Below the pieces are notes generated by a model. The model did no database searches. It worked only from the letters and a program-made list of their open reading frames with translations, and had not been told where the DNA came from. Positions 16,172-25,179 of a stretch of 64,000 nt of DNA are shown here, piece after piece (within the stretch, counting starts at the first letter, position 1; every line of letters begins with the position of its first letter). Location of the stretch: NCBI RefSeq assembly GCF_002240355.1, contig NZ_CP016353.1, positions 1,972,501-2,036,500 of the forward strand, in the 5' to 3' direction. This stretch comes from Prauserella marina (GTDB taxonomy: Bacteria; Actinomycetota; Actinomycetes; Mycobacteriales; Pseudonocardiaceae). A program made the translations under genes and the position numbers.

Positions 16172-17002
16172 GTGGCAGACATCGTTTCGCTGGCCGAGGG
16201 AGTCGGCAGGCTCGTGCACGACGGCGACACCGTCGCCATGGAGGGGTTCACACACCTCATCCCGCACGCGGCGGGCCAGGAGATCATCCGGCAGCGACGC
16301 AGGGACCTGACGCTGGTCCGCATGACCCCGGACATCGTGTACGACCAGCTCATCGGCGCGGGATGCGCGAAAAAGCTGATCTTCTCCTGGGGCGGCAACC
16401 CCGGGGTCGGCTCGCTGCATCGCTTTCGCGACGCGGTACAGAACGCGTGGCCCGTGCCGCTGGAGATCGAGGAGCACAGTCACGCCGGGATGGCCAACCG
16501 CTACGTCGCGGGGGCCTCTGGTCTTCCGTTCGCGGTGCTGCGCGGCTACCGGGGCACCGACTTGCCCGAGCACACCGACACCATCAAGCAGATCACCTGC
16601 CCGTTCACCGGTGAGCAGCTCGCCGCCGTTCCCGCGCTCAACCCCGACGTTTCGGTGATCCACGCTCAGCGCGCCGACCGGTCGGGCAACGTACAAATGT
16701 GGGGGCTGGTCGGGGTGCAGAAAGAGGCCGTGCTGTCGGCCAAGCGCAGCCTCGTCACCGTCGAGGAGGTCGTCGACGACCTCGAACCGGTCGCTGGCCA
16801 GGTGATCCTGCCGCACTGGGCGGTGACGTGCGTGGCCGAGGCGCCGCGCGGCGCGCACCCTTCCTACGCGCAGGGCTATTACGAGCGCGACAACGCCTAC
16901 TACGAGGAATGGGATTCCATTGGGCGAAAGAGGGACTCGTTCGAGACCTGGCTTCGCGAGAAGGTGTTCACCGAAGTGAGCGAGGAGGCTTCGTTCCGAT
17001 GA
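16172..17002 (+). CDS. pcaI: 3-oxoadipate CoA-transferase subunit A
   Basis: Transfers CoA from succinyl-CoA to beta-ketoadipate together with subunit B. The 276-aa protein has MEGFTHLIPHAAG near its N-terminus and FSWGGNPGVGSLHRF, as in class I CoA-transferase alpha subunits. The start is placed at GTG 16172, preceded by GAGGTGG; upstream GTGs at 16133 and 16148 lie in the same frame. The stop overlaps the ATG of pcaJ. A general acetate/oxoacid CoA-transferase is the alternative, but the pca context settles it. Confidence 0.88.
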   Translation: MADIVSLAEGVGRLVHDGDTVAMEGFTHLIPHAAGQEIIRQRRRDLTLVRMTPDIVYDQLIGAGCAKKLIFSWGGNPGVGSLHRFRDAVQNAWPVPLEIEEHSHAGMANRYVAGASGLPFAVLRGYRGTDLPEHTDTIKQITCPFTGEQLAAVPALNPDVSVIHAQRADRSGNVQMWGLVGVQKEAVLSAKRSLVTVEEVVDDLEPVAGQVILPHWAVTCVAEAPRGAHPSYAQGYYERDNAYYEEWDSIGRKRDSFETWLREKVFTEVSEEASFR

Positions 17003-17775
17003 CCGCGACCACCGTGCCGGAGACGTCGGGGACCTACACGGCCGACGAGATGATGTCGATCGCCGCGGCGAGGGCGTTGTCCGACGGACAGCGTTGCTTC
17101 GTCGGCATCGGGCTGCCCTCGACCGCCGCGAACCTCGCCCGCCGCACGCATGCACCCGACCTGGTGCTCATCTACGAATCGGGCACGCTCGGCTCGAAAC
17201 CCGGCAGGCTGCCCGCTTCCATCGGCGACGGCATCCTCGCCGAGACCGCCGACGCCGTGATCAGCGTGCCCGAGGTGTTCAACTACTGGCTCCAGCCGGG
17301 CAGGATCGACGTCGGTTTCCTCGGCGGCGCCCAGCTCGACAAGTTCGGCAACATCAACACGACCGTCATCGGAGACGACTACGCCGACCCCAAGGTCAGG
17401 CTGCCCGGCGCCGGTGGCGCGCCGGAGATCGCGGCCTCTTGTGGCGAGGTGTTCGTCGTGATGCGGCAGAGCACCCGCAGCTTCGTCGACAAGGTCGATT
17501 TCGTGACGTCGTTCGGGCACGGCTCCGGCAAGGGCGACCGCGAACGGCTCGGCCTTCGCGGCGCTGGCCCGACGCTGATCATCACCGATCTCGGCGTGCT
17601 GAGGCCCGATCCGGAGACCTCGGAGCTGGTGCTCAGTCAGCTGCACCCTGGCGTCGAGATCGAGCAGGTGAGGGAGGCCACCGGCTGGGCATTGCGCGTG
17701 TCGGACGGGCTTTCCCGCACGGAACCGCCTTCCGAGACCGAGCTCGCCACGCTGCGGGCGCTGAAGGAGGCGTGA
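16999..17775 (+). CDS. pcaJ: 3-oxoadipate CoA-transferase subunit B
   Basis: The 258-aa beta subunit. Class I CoA-transferases use a Glu that forms a CoA thioester; here IYESGTLGSKP holds the expected Glu-Ser-Gly site. GGAQLDKFGNINTT is also a family hallmark. ATG 16999 overlaps the pcaI stop (ATGA), and its own stop overlaps pcaF by one base (TGATG). Confidence 0.88.
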   Translation: MTATTVPETSGTYTADEMMSIAAARALSDGQRCFVGIGLPSTAANLARRTHAPDLVLIYESGTLGSKPGRLPASIGDGILAETADAVISVPEVFNYWLQPGRIDVGFLGGAQLDKFGNINTTVIGDDYADPKVRLPGAGGAPEIAASCGEVFVVMRQSTRSFVDKVDFVTSFGHGSGKGDRERLGLRGAGPTLIITDLGVLRPDPETSELVLSQLHPGVEIEQVREATGWALRVSDGLSRTEPPSETELATLRALKEA

Positions 17776-18950
17776 TGAGCGACGTTTTCGTACTCGACGC
17801 CGTGCGGACGCCGTTCGGCCGCTATGGCGGCGCGCTGGCGGGGGTACGTCCCGACGACCTCGCCGCGCACGTGCTGAGCGCGCTCGCCAGGCGCGGGGAC
17901 CTCGATCCGGCCACCGTCGACGAGGTGATCCTCGGTGACGCCAACGGCGCCGGTGAGGACAACCGCAACGTGGCGAGGATGGCGACCCTGCTCGCTGGCT
18001 GGCCGACGAGCGTTCCCGGCAGCACCGTCAACCGGCTGTGCGGCTCGGGACTCGACGCCGTCATGCAGGCCAGCCGCGCGATCGCGGTCGGCGACGCCTC
18101 CGTCGTCGTCGCTGGCGGCGTCGAATCGATGAGCAGGGCGCCCTGGGTGCTGCCCAAGCCTGGCAAGGCGTTCCCTAACGGGCACGAGACGCTGTTCTCC
18201 AGCACGCTGGGCTGGCGGATGGTCAATCCCGCGATGCCGTCGCACTGGACGGTGTCGCTCGGCGAGAGCACCGAACTGCTCGCCGAGCGGTACGGCATCG
18301 GAAGGCAGGAGCAGGACGAGTTCGCGCTGCGCAGCCACCACAACGCGGCGAAGGCATGGGAAGCGGGCTTCTACGACGGTCACGTCGTCGAGGTCGAGGG
18401 CACCGGTCTGACCAGGGACGAGGGCATCAGGGCCGACTCCACTATGGACAAGCTGGCCAAGCTCAAACCCGCCTTCCGTCCACGAGGGACGGTGACGGCG
18501 GGAAACTCGTCCCCGCTCAACGACGGCGCCTCCGCTGTTCTGCTCGGCGACAAGACGGGCGCGGAAAAGCTGGGTGCCACTCCGCTGGCGCGTGTCGCCG
18601 GCAGGGGAGCGGCCGGTGTCGATCCCGACGTGTTCGGTGTCGGGCCCGTGCGCGCGGCCGAGATCGCGCTGCGGCGAGCGGGAATCGGGTGGGAAGATCT
18701 CGCGGCGGTCGAGCTGAACGAGGCGTTCGCGGCGCAATCGCTTGCCTGCCTGGCGGACTGGCCGAAGCTCGATCCGGAGATCGTGAACGTCAACGGGGGA
18801 GCGATCGCGATTGGGCATCCGCTCGGCGCTTCCGGTGGCCGTGTTCTCGGTGCGCTCGCTCACGAATTGCGCCGCCGCGGCGGAGGCTGGGGCCTCGCCG
18901 CCATCTGCATCGGCGTCGGTCAGGGGCTGGCCGTCGTGCTGGAGGCATGA
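17775..18950 (+). CDS. pcaF: beta-ketoadipyl-CoA thiolase
   Basis: Cleaves beta-ketoadipyl-CoA to succinyl-CoA and acetyl-CoA, the last step of the pathway. The 391-aa thiolase has the nucleophilic Cys89 in NRLCGSG, the His in AIGHPLGASG, and the second Cys in CIGVGQG. Operon position after pcaIJ identifies the substrate. Confidence 0.9.
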   Translation: MSDVFVLDAVRTPFGRYGGALAGVRPDDLAAHVLSALARRGDLDPATVDEVILGDANGAGEDNRNVARMATLLAGWPTSVPGSTVNRLCGSGLDAVMQASRAIAVGDASVVVAGGVESMSRAPWVLPKPGKAFPNGHETLFSSTLGWRMVNPAMPSHWTVSLGESTELLAERYGIGRQEQDEFALRSHHNAAKAWEAGFYDGHVVEVEGTGLTRDEGIRADSTMDKLAKLKPAFRPRGTVTAGNSSPLNDGASAVLLGDKTGAEKLGATPLARVAGRGAAGVDPDVFGVGPVRAAEIALRRAGIGWEDLAAVELNEAFAAQSLACLADWPKLDPEIVNVNGGAIAIGHPLGASGGRVLGALAHELRRRGGGWGLAAICIGVGQGLAVVLEA

Positions 18951-18964
18951 ACCAAGGAGGATCC

Positions 18965-19714
18965 ATGACCACGTCAACGGAGTCGGGGCTCATACTGCCG
19001 AAATACCGGCGCGATCCGGAGGGAACGCATCCGGCGCTGGACGATCCCGGCTACAAGTCGACCCGGCTGCGGCATCCGAAACAGCCGCTGGTGTTGTTGC
19101 CGCACAAGCTGACCGAGGTGACGGGACCGCTGCTCGGTCCTGGCAGGCTCGGCGAACTCGACAACGACCTGACGCGGCAGCACGCCGAGGAACCGCAGGG
19201 GCAGCGGATCCTCGTGCACGGCAAACTGCTCGACGGCAACGGGAAGCCGGTGCCGAACTCGCTGGTGGAGATCTGGCAGGCGAACGCGGGCGGCCGGTAC
19301 CGGCACGTGTGGGACAACTGGCCGAGCCCGGTCGACCCGAACTTCACCGGCGTCGGCAGGACGATCACCGACGCCGAGGGCAGGTACGAGTTCGTCACCA
19401 TCAAGCCGGGCGCCTACCCGTGGAAGAACCACGACAACGCGTGGCGGCCGGCGCACATCCACTTCTCGGTGTTCGGCACGGCTTTCACACAGCGGCTGGT
19501 CACCCAGATGTACTTCCCGGACGACCCGTTGTTCTTCCAGGACCCCATCTTCAACTCGGTTCCGGACGAGAAGGCACGGCAGCGCATGGTGTCCAGGTTC
19601 GACATGAGCCGCACCATGCCGGAATGGGCGCTGGCTTTCGAGTTCGACATCGTGTTGCGGGGCGCGGAGGCCACGCCTTTCGAGAACGAGGAAGACGAGG
19701 AGGAGGACGAATGA
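18965..19714 (+). CDS. pcaH: protocatechuate 3,4-dioxygenase beta subunit
   Basis: Intradiol ring cleavage of protocatechuate. The Fe(III) ligands are seen as Tyr112 (GGRYRHVW), Tyr151 (GAYPW), His164 and His166 (AHIHF). Their spacing (39, 13, 2) equals that of the Pseudomonas enzyme. The 249-aa protein ends in an acidic tail of Glu and Asp (ENEEDEEEDE). ATG 18965 follows AAGGAGG. Confidence 0.95.
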   Translation: MTTSTESGLILPKYRRDPEGTHPALDDPGYKSTRLRHPKQPLVLLPHKLTEVTGPLLGPGRLGELDNDLTRQHAEEPQGQRILVHGKLLDGNGKPVPNSLVEIWQANAGGRYRHVWDNWPSPVDPNFTGVGRTITDAEGRYEFVTIKPGAYPWKNHDNAWRPAHIHFSVFGTAFTQRLVTQMYFPDDPLFFQDPIFNSVPDEKARQRMVSRFDMSRTMPEWALAFEFDIVLRGAEATPFENEEDEEEDE

Positions 19715-19769
19715 GCCACAATCGCCCTTGTCCTAAATTCGTTGTCCCGCAACGCTTTGAGGGGAACGC

Positions 19770-20300
19770 ATGAGTACTCCGTCACAGACCGTCGGCCCCT
19801 ACCTCTCGATCGGGTTGCCATGGGAGGACGGTCCGACGGTTGTCGCCGAGGGCACTCCCGGCGCGGTGTGGATTCGTGGTGTGGTGACCGATGGCGAGGG
19901 CACTCCAGTTCCGGATGCCATGATCGAAACGTGGCAGGCCGACGCCGATGGCCGCTTCGATCATCCGGAGGATCCGCGCGGCGCTCGACCGGGTTTCCGA
20001 GGATTTGGCCGTGCTGCCACCAACGACGCCGGTGAGTTCGGCATCCTCACCGTGGTTCCCGGCGAGTTGCCTGGCGAGGCGCCGCACATCGATGTTTCCG
20101 TTTTCGCGAGGGGCCTGCTGCACAGGGTGGTGACGCGCATCTACTTCCCTGAGAACGAGCGGGCGAACGCGGCCGACCCGGCGCTCGCCGCCGTCCCGGC
20201 CGAGCGGAGGAACACCCTCATCGCGGAGAAGACGGGCGACGGTTACCGGTTCGACGTGCGCTTGCAGGGTGAAGGCGAGACAGTGTTCTTTGATGTCTGA
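19770..20300 (+). CDS. pcaG: protocatechuate 3,4-dioxygenase alpha subunit
   Basis: The 176-aa subunit begins TPSQTVGPYLSIGL, the classic PcaG N-terminus, and shares the dioxygenase beta-sandwich pattern with PcaH but lacks the iron ligands. It pairs with PcaH to form the active site. Its stop overlaps the start of pcaB by eight bases. Confidence 0.93.
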   Translation: MSTPSQTVGPYLSIGLPWEDGPTVVAEGTPGAVWIRGVVTDGEGTPVPDAMIETWQADADGRFDHPEDPRGARPGFRGFGRAATNDAGEFGILTVVPGELPGEAPHIDVSVFARGLLHRVVTRIYFPENERANAADPALAAVPAERRNTLIAEKTGDGYRFDVRLQGEGETVFFDV

Positions 20301-21636
20301 GCTTTTCGATTCCGTACTCGCTGCTGGTCCTGTCGCCGAGACGACGAGTGATCCCGCGTGGTTGCAGGCCATGCTGGATGTCGAGGCCGCGCTGGCCTCG
20401 GCGCAGGCGGACGTGGGTCTGATCGAACGCGAGCACGCGGACGCGATCGGAGCCGCGTGCGTCGCGGAATCCTACGACGTGGCCGAGCTGGGCAGGGCGG
20501 CCACGGGAATCGGCAACCCGGCCGGTCCGCTGGTGCGGGCGCTGACGGAGCGGGTGGGCGGTGCGGCGGCACGGCACGTTCACAGCGGTGCCACGAGCCA
20601 GGACGTGCTGGACTCGGCGGCCATGCTGGTCGCGAAGCGGTCCATCGCGTCGTTGCTCGGCGATGTGCGGGCGGCCGGGGACGCGGCGGCGGCGCTCGCG
20701 AGTGACCACATCGCGACCGTCCAGGTTGGACGGACGTTGTCGCAGCACGCGTTGCCGGTGACTTTCGGGCTCGTCGCGGCGGGCTGGCTGAGTGCGCTCG
20801 GCAACGCGGAGGAGTCGCTGGCCTCGGTGCGGTTGCCCGTCCAGTTGGGTGGCGCGGCGGGAACGCTTGCCTCGCTTGGCAGCGAAGGGCCCGCCGTGGC
20901 CTCGGCGATGGCGGCGAGGCTCGGCCTCGCGGAGCCGGTGCTGCCGTGGCACACCGACCGCACGACGATCGCGAGGCTGGCCGGAGCGCTCGGCGAGACG
21001 GCCGGGGCCGTTTCGGGTATCGCGCGAACCGTGGTGCTGCTGGCGCAGACCGATGTCGGTGAGGTCGTCGAGCAGGGCCCTGAGGGCAGCGGCGGGTCGT
21101 CGACCATGCCGCACAAGCGCAATCCGGTCGCGGCCGTCGCGGCGCTGGCCAGTGCGAAGCGGGCACCGGGACTGGTGGCCGACCTGCTCGCCGCGATGGA
21201 GCAGGAACATCAGCGGGCGGCCGGGGCATGGCACGCCGAGTGGCTGCCGCTCACGGATCTGTTGCGCGGCACCGGTTCCGCCGCGCACTGGCTGCGCACG
21301 AGCCTCGGACGGCTGCGCGCCGACCCCGCGCGGATGCGGGCCAACCTGGACTCCGGTCGCGGGCTGCTGCTCGCCGAGCGCGTCACCACCGAGCTGGCAC
21401 CTTCGGTGGGCAGGCTGGCCGCGCACGACGCGGTGACCGCGTGCTGCGCGCGTGCCGTCGCCGACGGCACGCCGCTGGCCGATGTTCTCGAAGCCGATCC
21501 GCTGGTGGGTAAGCAGCTTTCGGCTGGACGCATCACGGAGCTGCTCGACCCGGCGGGGTATCTCGGCAGCGCGGAGGAGTTCGTGCGCCGCGTGCTGGCC
21601 GCACACCGCGAGAAGACAGGAGAAGCGACACCGTGA
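20293..21636 (+). CDS. pcaB: 3-carboxy-cis,cis-muconate cycloisomerase
   Basis: Fumarase/aspartase-superfamily enzyme that lactonises 3-carboxymuconate. The 447-aa protein has the superfamily signature GSSTMPHKRNP near residue 271 and HSGATSQDVLDSA near 104. Start at ATG 20293, inside the pcaG end. The stop overlaps the GTG of pcaD. Confidence 0.93.
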   Translation: MSELFDSVLAAGPVAETTSDPAWLQAMLDVEAALASAQADVGLIEREHADAIGAACVAESYDVAELGRAATGIGNPAGPLVRALTERVGGAAARHVHSGATSQDVLDSAAMLVAKRSIASLLGDVRAAGDAAAALASDHIATVQVGRTLSQHALPVTFGLVAAGWLSALGNAEESLASVRLPVQLGGAAGTLASLGSEGPAVASAMAARLGLAEPVLPWHTDRTTIARLAGALGETAGAVSGIARTVVLLAQTDVGEVVEQGPEGSGGSSTMPHKRNPVAAVAALASAKRAPGLVADLLAAMEQEHQRAAGAWHAEWLPLTDLLRGTGSAAHWLRTSLGRLRADPARMRANLDSGRGLLLAERVTTELAPSVGRLAAHDAVTACCARAVADGTPLADVLEADPLVGKQLSAGRITELLDPAGYLGSAEEFVRRVLAAHREKTGEATP

Positions 21637-22403
21637 AGGTCAATTACGTCGCGGAGGGGCCGGCCGACGGTGAGGTCGTCGTGCTCTCCGGCTCGATCGG
21701 CAGCAACCTGAGCATGTGGGCGCCGCAGGTCGCCCCGCTGACCGAGGCCGGGTACCGGGTCGTGCGATACGACCAGCGCGGGCACGGCAGAACTCCGGTG
21801 CCTCCCGCGCCGTGCTCGCTGGCCGAGCTCGGCGGCGATGTGGCCGAGCTGCTGGACGACCTCGACGTACGGCGCGCGCACGTCGTCGGTCTGTCGCTGG
21901 GCGGCATGACCGCGATGTGGCTCGGCATCAACAGGCCGGAGCGCCTGCGCTCGCTCGTGCTGTGCTGCACGTCGGCCATGCTGGGCGGCCCCGAGACGTG
22001 GGCGCAGCGGGCCGAACTGGCGAGAAGCAAAGGGATGACCGCCGTCGCCGACGCGAGCATCGGCCGCTGGTTCACAGCCGGATGGCTCGCCGCGAATCCG
22101 GAGGCCGCGCGCGAATATCACCACATGACGGCGGCGACGCCCGCCGAGGGATACGCGGCCTGCTGCGCGGCCATCGGCGGCATGGACCTCGTCGCCGACC
22201 TGCCCCGCATCGCCGCGCCGACACTGGTGATCTCCGGCGCCGACGACCCGGCGACCCCGCCGGAAGGACACGGCAAGGTCATCGCCGACGCGGTGCCCGG
22301 CGCGCGGCTCGCGATCGTCGAGCAGGCGGCGCATCTCGGCAACGTCGAGCAGCCGAAGCAATTCACCGACCTGATCGTCGAACACCTGGAGAGCGCGCGA
22401 TGA
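21633..22403 (+). CDS. pcaD: 3-oxoadipate enol-lactonase
   Basis: Alpha/beta hydrolase that opens the enol-lactone to beta-ketoadipate. The nucleophile Ser88 lies in GLSLGG, the acid is probably the Asp in SGADDPATP, and the His follows in EQAAHLGN. 256 aa. GTG start overlaps pcaB; the stop overlaps pcaC (ATGA). Many actinomycetes carry a fused PcaL; here the two functions are separate. Confidence 0.92.
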   Translation: MKVNYVAEGPADGEVVVLSGSIGSNLSMWAPQVAPLTEAGYRVVRYDQRGHGRTPVPPAPCSLAELGGDVAELLDDLDVRRAHVVGLSLGGMTAMWLGINRPERLRSLVLCCTSAMLGGPETWAQRAELARSKGMTAVADASIGRWFTAGWLAANPEAAREYHHMTAATPAEGYAACCAAIGGMDLVADLPRIAAPTLVISGADDPATPPEGHGKVIADAVPGARLAIVEQAAHLGNVEQPKQFTDLIVEHLESAR

Positions 22404-22843
22404 GCGACAACGACACTGGCGGTAGTCCCGAGGATCCCGCGTACGAGTCCGGGATGCGGGTCCGCCGCGAAGTGCTCGGCGACGCGCACGTCGATCGCGC
22501 CGTCGCGGGCACCACCGAGTTCACCCAGCCCTTCCAGGACTACATCACGCGGTCGGCGTGGGGTTCGGTGTGGACGAGGGACGGTCTCGACCGCAAGACC
22601 CGCAGTTGCGTCACGCTCGGCGTGCTCACCGCGCTGCACTGTCACGGCGAGATCGCCATGCACGTGAAGGCCGCCGTCCGCAACGGTCTCACCAAGGACG
22701 AGATCGCCGAGGTACTGCTGCACACCGGTGTCTACGCGGGGGTGCCCGCCTCGAACGAGGCGTTCGCCATCGCCGCGCGCACGCTGGCCGAACTGGAGGA
22801 GCAGGACGCCGCCGGTGAGGCGGGCGCCCAGCAGGGCGGATAA
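22400..22843 (+). CDS. pcaC: 4-carboxymuconolactone decarboxylase
   Basis: A 147-aa CMD/AhpD-fold protein that decarboxylates gamma-carboxymuconolactone. SCVTLGVLTALHCHGEIAMH and EIAEVLLHTGVYAGVPASNEAF match the family well. It is fused to pcaD only by an ATGA overlap. Confidence 0.92.
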   Translation: MSDNDTGGSPEDPAYESGMRVRREVLGDAHVDRAVAGTTEFTQPFQDYITRSAWGSVWTRDGLDRKTRSCVTLGVLTALHCHGEIAMHVKAAVRNGLTKDEIAEVLLHTGVYAGVPASNEAFAIAARTLAELEEQDAAGEAGAQQGG

Positions 22844-22853
22844 ATTGACCGGC

Positions 22854-23663
22854 ATGGAACACCAGGACAGCGTGGCCGACCCGGCTCGCGGGACGCATCA
22901 CGTGCAGTCGCTGGAACGCGGGCTGGCCGTCATCAAGGCTTTCGACGCCGCGTCGCCGGTGCTGACGCTGAGCGATGTCGCCAAGGCGACCGGGCTGACG
23001 AGGGCGGCGGCGAGGCGGTTCCTGCTCACCCTCGTCGACCTCGGCTACGTCCGTACTGACGGCAAGTACTTCTCGCTGACGGCGAGGGTGCTCGAACTCG
23101 GGTACGCGTTCCTGTCGAGCCTTTCGCTCCCGGAGGTGGCCCAGCCGCACATGGAGCGGCTTTCCGCGCAGGTGCGGGAATCCAGCTCGGTCTCGGTACT
23201 GGATGGCACCGAGATCGTCTACGTGGCGAGGGTCGCCGTCTCGCGCATCATGGCGGTGACCATCAACGTGGGAACGCGGTTTCCCGCGCACGCCACGTCG
23301 ATGGGACACGTGCTGCTCGCCGGTCTCGACGCCGCCGCGCTGGAGGAGTTCTTCGCCAAGGCCACGTTCACCGCGCTCACGTCGCACACCATCACGTCCC
23401 GCTCCGTTCTGGAGGCCGAGCTGGTTTCGGTGAAGCGGCAGGGCTTCGCGCTGGTCGACCAGGAACTCGAAGAGGGGCTGCGGTCGGTCGCCGTGCCCGT
23501 CCACGGGCCAGACGGCAGCGTGGTCGCCGCGATCAACCTTTCCACTCACGCCAGCAGGACGACGCCGGAATCGGCAGTGGCCGAACTGCTTCCGCCCCTG
23601 CTGGCCACGGCGAAGGACATCGAGGCCGATCTGGCCATGACCTCGCCTGCCAGGGTGTCGTGA
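22854..23663 (+). CDS. pcaR: IclR-family regulator of the pca regulon
   Basis: A 269-aa protein with an N-terminal winged helix (LSDVAKATGLTRAAARRFLLTL near residue 40) and an IclR effector domain. The helix sequence and LTARVLELGYAFLSS follow the PcaR/PcaU subgroup. It probably binds the palindrome at 16114-16128. It lies 10 bases after pcaC and is coupled to the next gene by a GTGA overlap. Activator or repressor cannot be told from sequence. Confidence 0.88.
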   Translation: MEHQDSVADPARGTHHVQSLERGLAVIKAFDAASPVLTLSDVAKATGLTRAAARRFLLTLVDLGYVRTDGKYFSLTARVLELGYAFLSSLSLPEVAQPHMERLSAQVRESSSVSVLDGTEIVYVARVAVSRIMAVTINVGTRFPAHATSMGHVLLAGLDAAALEEFFAKATFTALTSHTITSRSVLEAELVSVKRQGFALVDQELEEGLRSVAVPVHGPDGSVVAAINLSTHASRTTPESAVAELLPPLLATAKDIEADLAMTSPARVS

Positions 23664-24226
23664 ACACGGCGGGGCTGCTGCTCGCGGCCGGAGCGGGCCG
23701 CCGCTTCGGCACCCCGAAGGCGCTCGTCGAGGTCGAGGGCATCCCGCTGGTCGCAAGGGCCGCCGACGCGCTGGCCCGTGGTGGGTGCGATCCGGTTCTC
23801 GTGGTTCTCGGCGCTCGCGCCGAGGACGCGGCGAAGCTGGTTCCCGGACCGGCGAGCACGGTGTTCGCGCCTGACTGGGCCGATGGCATGGGTGCCTCGC
23901 TGCGAACGGGGCTGCTGGCTCTCACGAATACCGGGCCTGACGCCGTGCTGGTGCATCTGGTCGACCTGCCAGGCGTGGGAGCCGACGTGATCGCGAGACT
24001 GCGCGCGATAGCCGGGCCGGACATCGTCGCGAGGGCCGCTTATGCCGGTGTGCCAGGACATCCCGTGCTCTTCGGCGCGAACTGGCTCGCCGAGATCGCC
24101 GCGAGCCTGCGCGGTGACCACGGGGCGCGAGGCTGGCTTTCCGGGCGCCGCGACGTGCGGCTGGTCGAGTGCGGCGACATCGGTGACGGCACCGACGTGG
24201 ACACACCAGCCGATCTGAGGCTCTAG
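23660..24226 (+). CDS. MocA-like molybdenum cofactor cytidylyltransferase
   Basis: A 188-aa nucleotidyltransferase starting with LLLAAGAGRRFGTPKAL, the MobA/MocA signature. It also has VDLPGVGADV and a GVPGHPVLF motif. MocA makes the cytosine dinucleotide form of the molybdenum cofactor used by xanthine-dehydrogenase-family enzymes, which matches the CoxSLM genes downstream. Its GTG overlaps the pcaR stop. Confidence 0.85.
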   Translation: MNTAGLLLAAGAGRRFGTPKALVEVEGIPLVARAADALARGGCDPVLVVLGARAEDAAKLVPGPASTVFAPDWADGMGASLRTGLLALTNTGPDAVLVHLVDLPGVGADVIARLRAIAGPDIVARAAYAGVPGHPVLFGANWLAEIAASLRGDHGARGWLSGRRDVRLVECGDIGDGTDVDTPADLRL

Positions 24227-24236
24227 GCTGGCAGAG

Positions 24237-25127
24237 GTGACGGACGAAACGGCGGAGAAGCTCGACTCACCGGAAAAGCTGGCCCAGGTACTGGAAGGTA
24301 TCGGCTACCTCGCCGATACCGGTGTGGCGACCGCCGCGTTCCTCGCGTTGCGGATGCGCAGACCCCTGTTCTGCGAGGGCGAGCCCGGCACCGGCAAGAC
24401 GTCGCTCGCGGTGGCACTGGCCGAAGGGCTCGGCCTGCCGCTGATCCGGTTGCAGTGCCACGAGGGAATCGACGCGGCACAGGCACTGTACGAGTGGGAC
24501 TTTCCCCGCCAGCTTCTTCATCTGCGCGCGCTTGAGGCCGCCGGGGGAGGACAACTCGACGCCGAGGTCGCCGAGCAGTCCCTTTACACCGAACGGTTTC
24601 TGCTGGCGAGGCCACTGCTCAAGGCGTTGACGAGCGCGCCGTGCGTGTTGCTGGTCGACGAGATCGACAGGGCCGACGACGAGTTCGAGGCGTTCCTGTT
24701 GCAGCTGCTCGACGAGAACGCCGTCACCATTCCCGAGTACGGCGAGGTGAAGGCGCGAACCCCGCCGCTGGTGGTGCTCACGTCCAACCGCACCCGCGAG
24801 GTGCACGACGCGCTGAAACGCCGCTGTCTCTACCACTGGCTCGAACATCCGGGCTTGCAGCGGGAGATCGCGATCCTGCGCAGCCGGATCCCCGGCATCG
24901 GCGAGCGGCTTGCCGAGCAGGTCGCCGAGTCGGTACATCGGCTGCGCGCCATGGAACTGCTGAAACCGCCCGGTGTCGCCGAGACGCTGGACTGGGCGAG
25001 GGCGCTGCGGACACTGGGTCGCGACGGACTGGACGCCGAGGTCGCGGCGGCCACGCTCGGCGCGGTGCTCAAGTACAGCGAGGACCTCGACAGGGTCAAG
25101 GCGCAGCTGGACACGTTGCTCGCCTGA
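24237..25127 (+). CDS. MoxR-type AAA ATPase (CoxD-like)
   Basis: A 296-aa AAA ATPase. Walker A is GEPGTGKTS near residue 47 and Walker B is LLVDEIDRA near 140; TSNRTREVHDALKRR holds sensor 1 and the arginine finger region. In Oligotropha CoxD works with CoxE to insert sulfur and copper into the CODH active site; here the maturation role is inferred. GTG 24237 lies 10 bases after mocA. Confidence 0.85.
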   Translation: MTDETAEKLDSPEKLAQVLEGIGYLADTGVATAAFLALRMRRPLFCEGEPGTGKTSLAVALAEGLGLPLIRLQCHEGIDAAQALYEWDFPRQLLHLRALEAAGGGQLDAEVAEQSLYTERFLLARPLLKALTSAPCVLLVDEIDRADDEFEAFLLQLLDENAVTIPEYGEVKARTPPLVVLTSNRTREVHDALKRRCLYHWLEHPGLQREIAILRSRIPGIGERLAEQVAESVHRLRAMELLKPPGVAETLDWARALRTLGRDGLDAEVAAATLGAVLKYSEDLDRVKAQLDTLLA

Positions 25128-25179
25128 GCGCCGGCGACAGTGAGGGCCGGTTGCCCCCGGTTGGGGGCACAATGGCGGT

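Noticed and set aside
17094-18950. 618-aa frame ending with the thiolase
   Set aside because: The N-terminal third is an Arg-rich shadow of pcaJ; the real thiolase begins at 17775.
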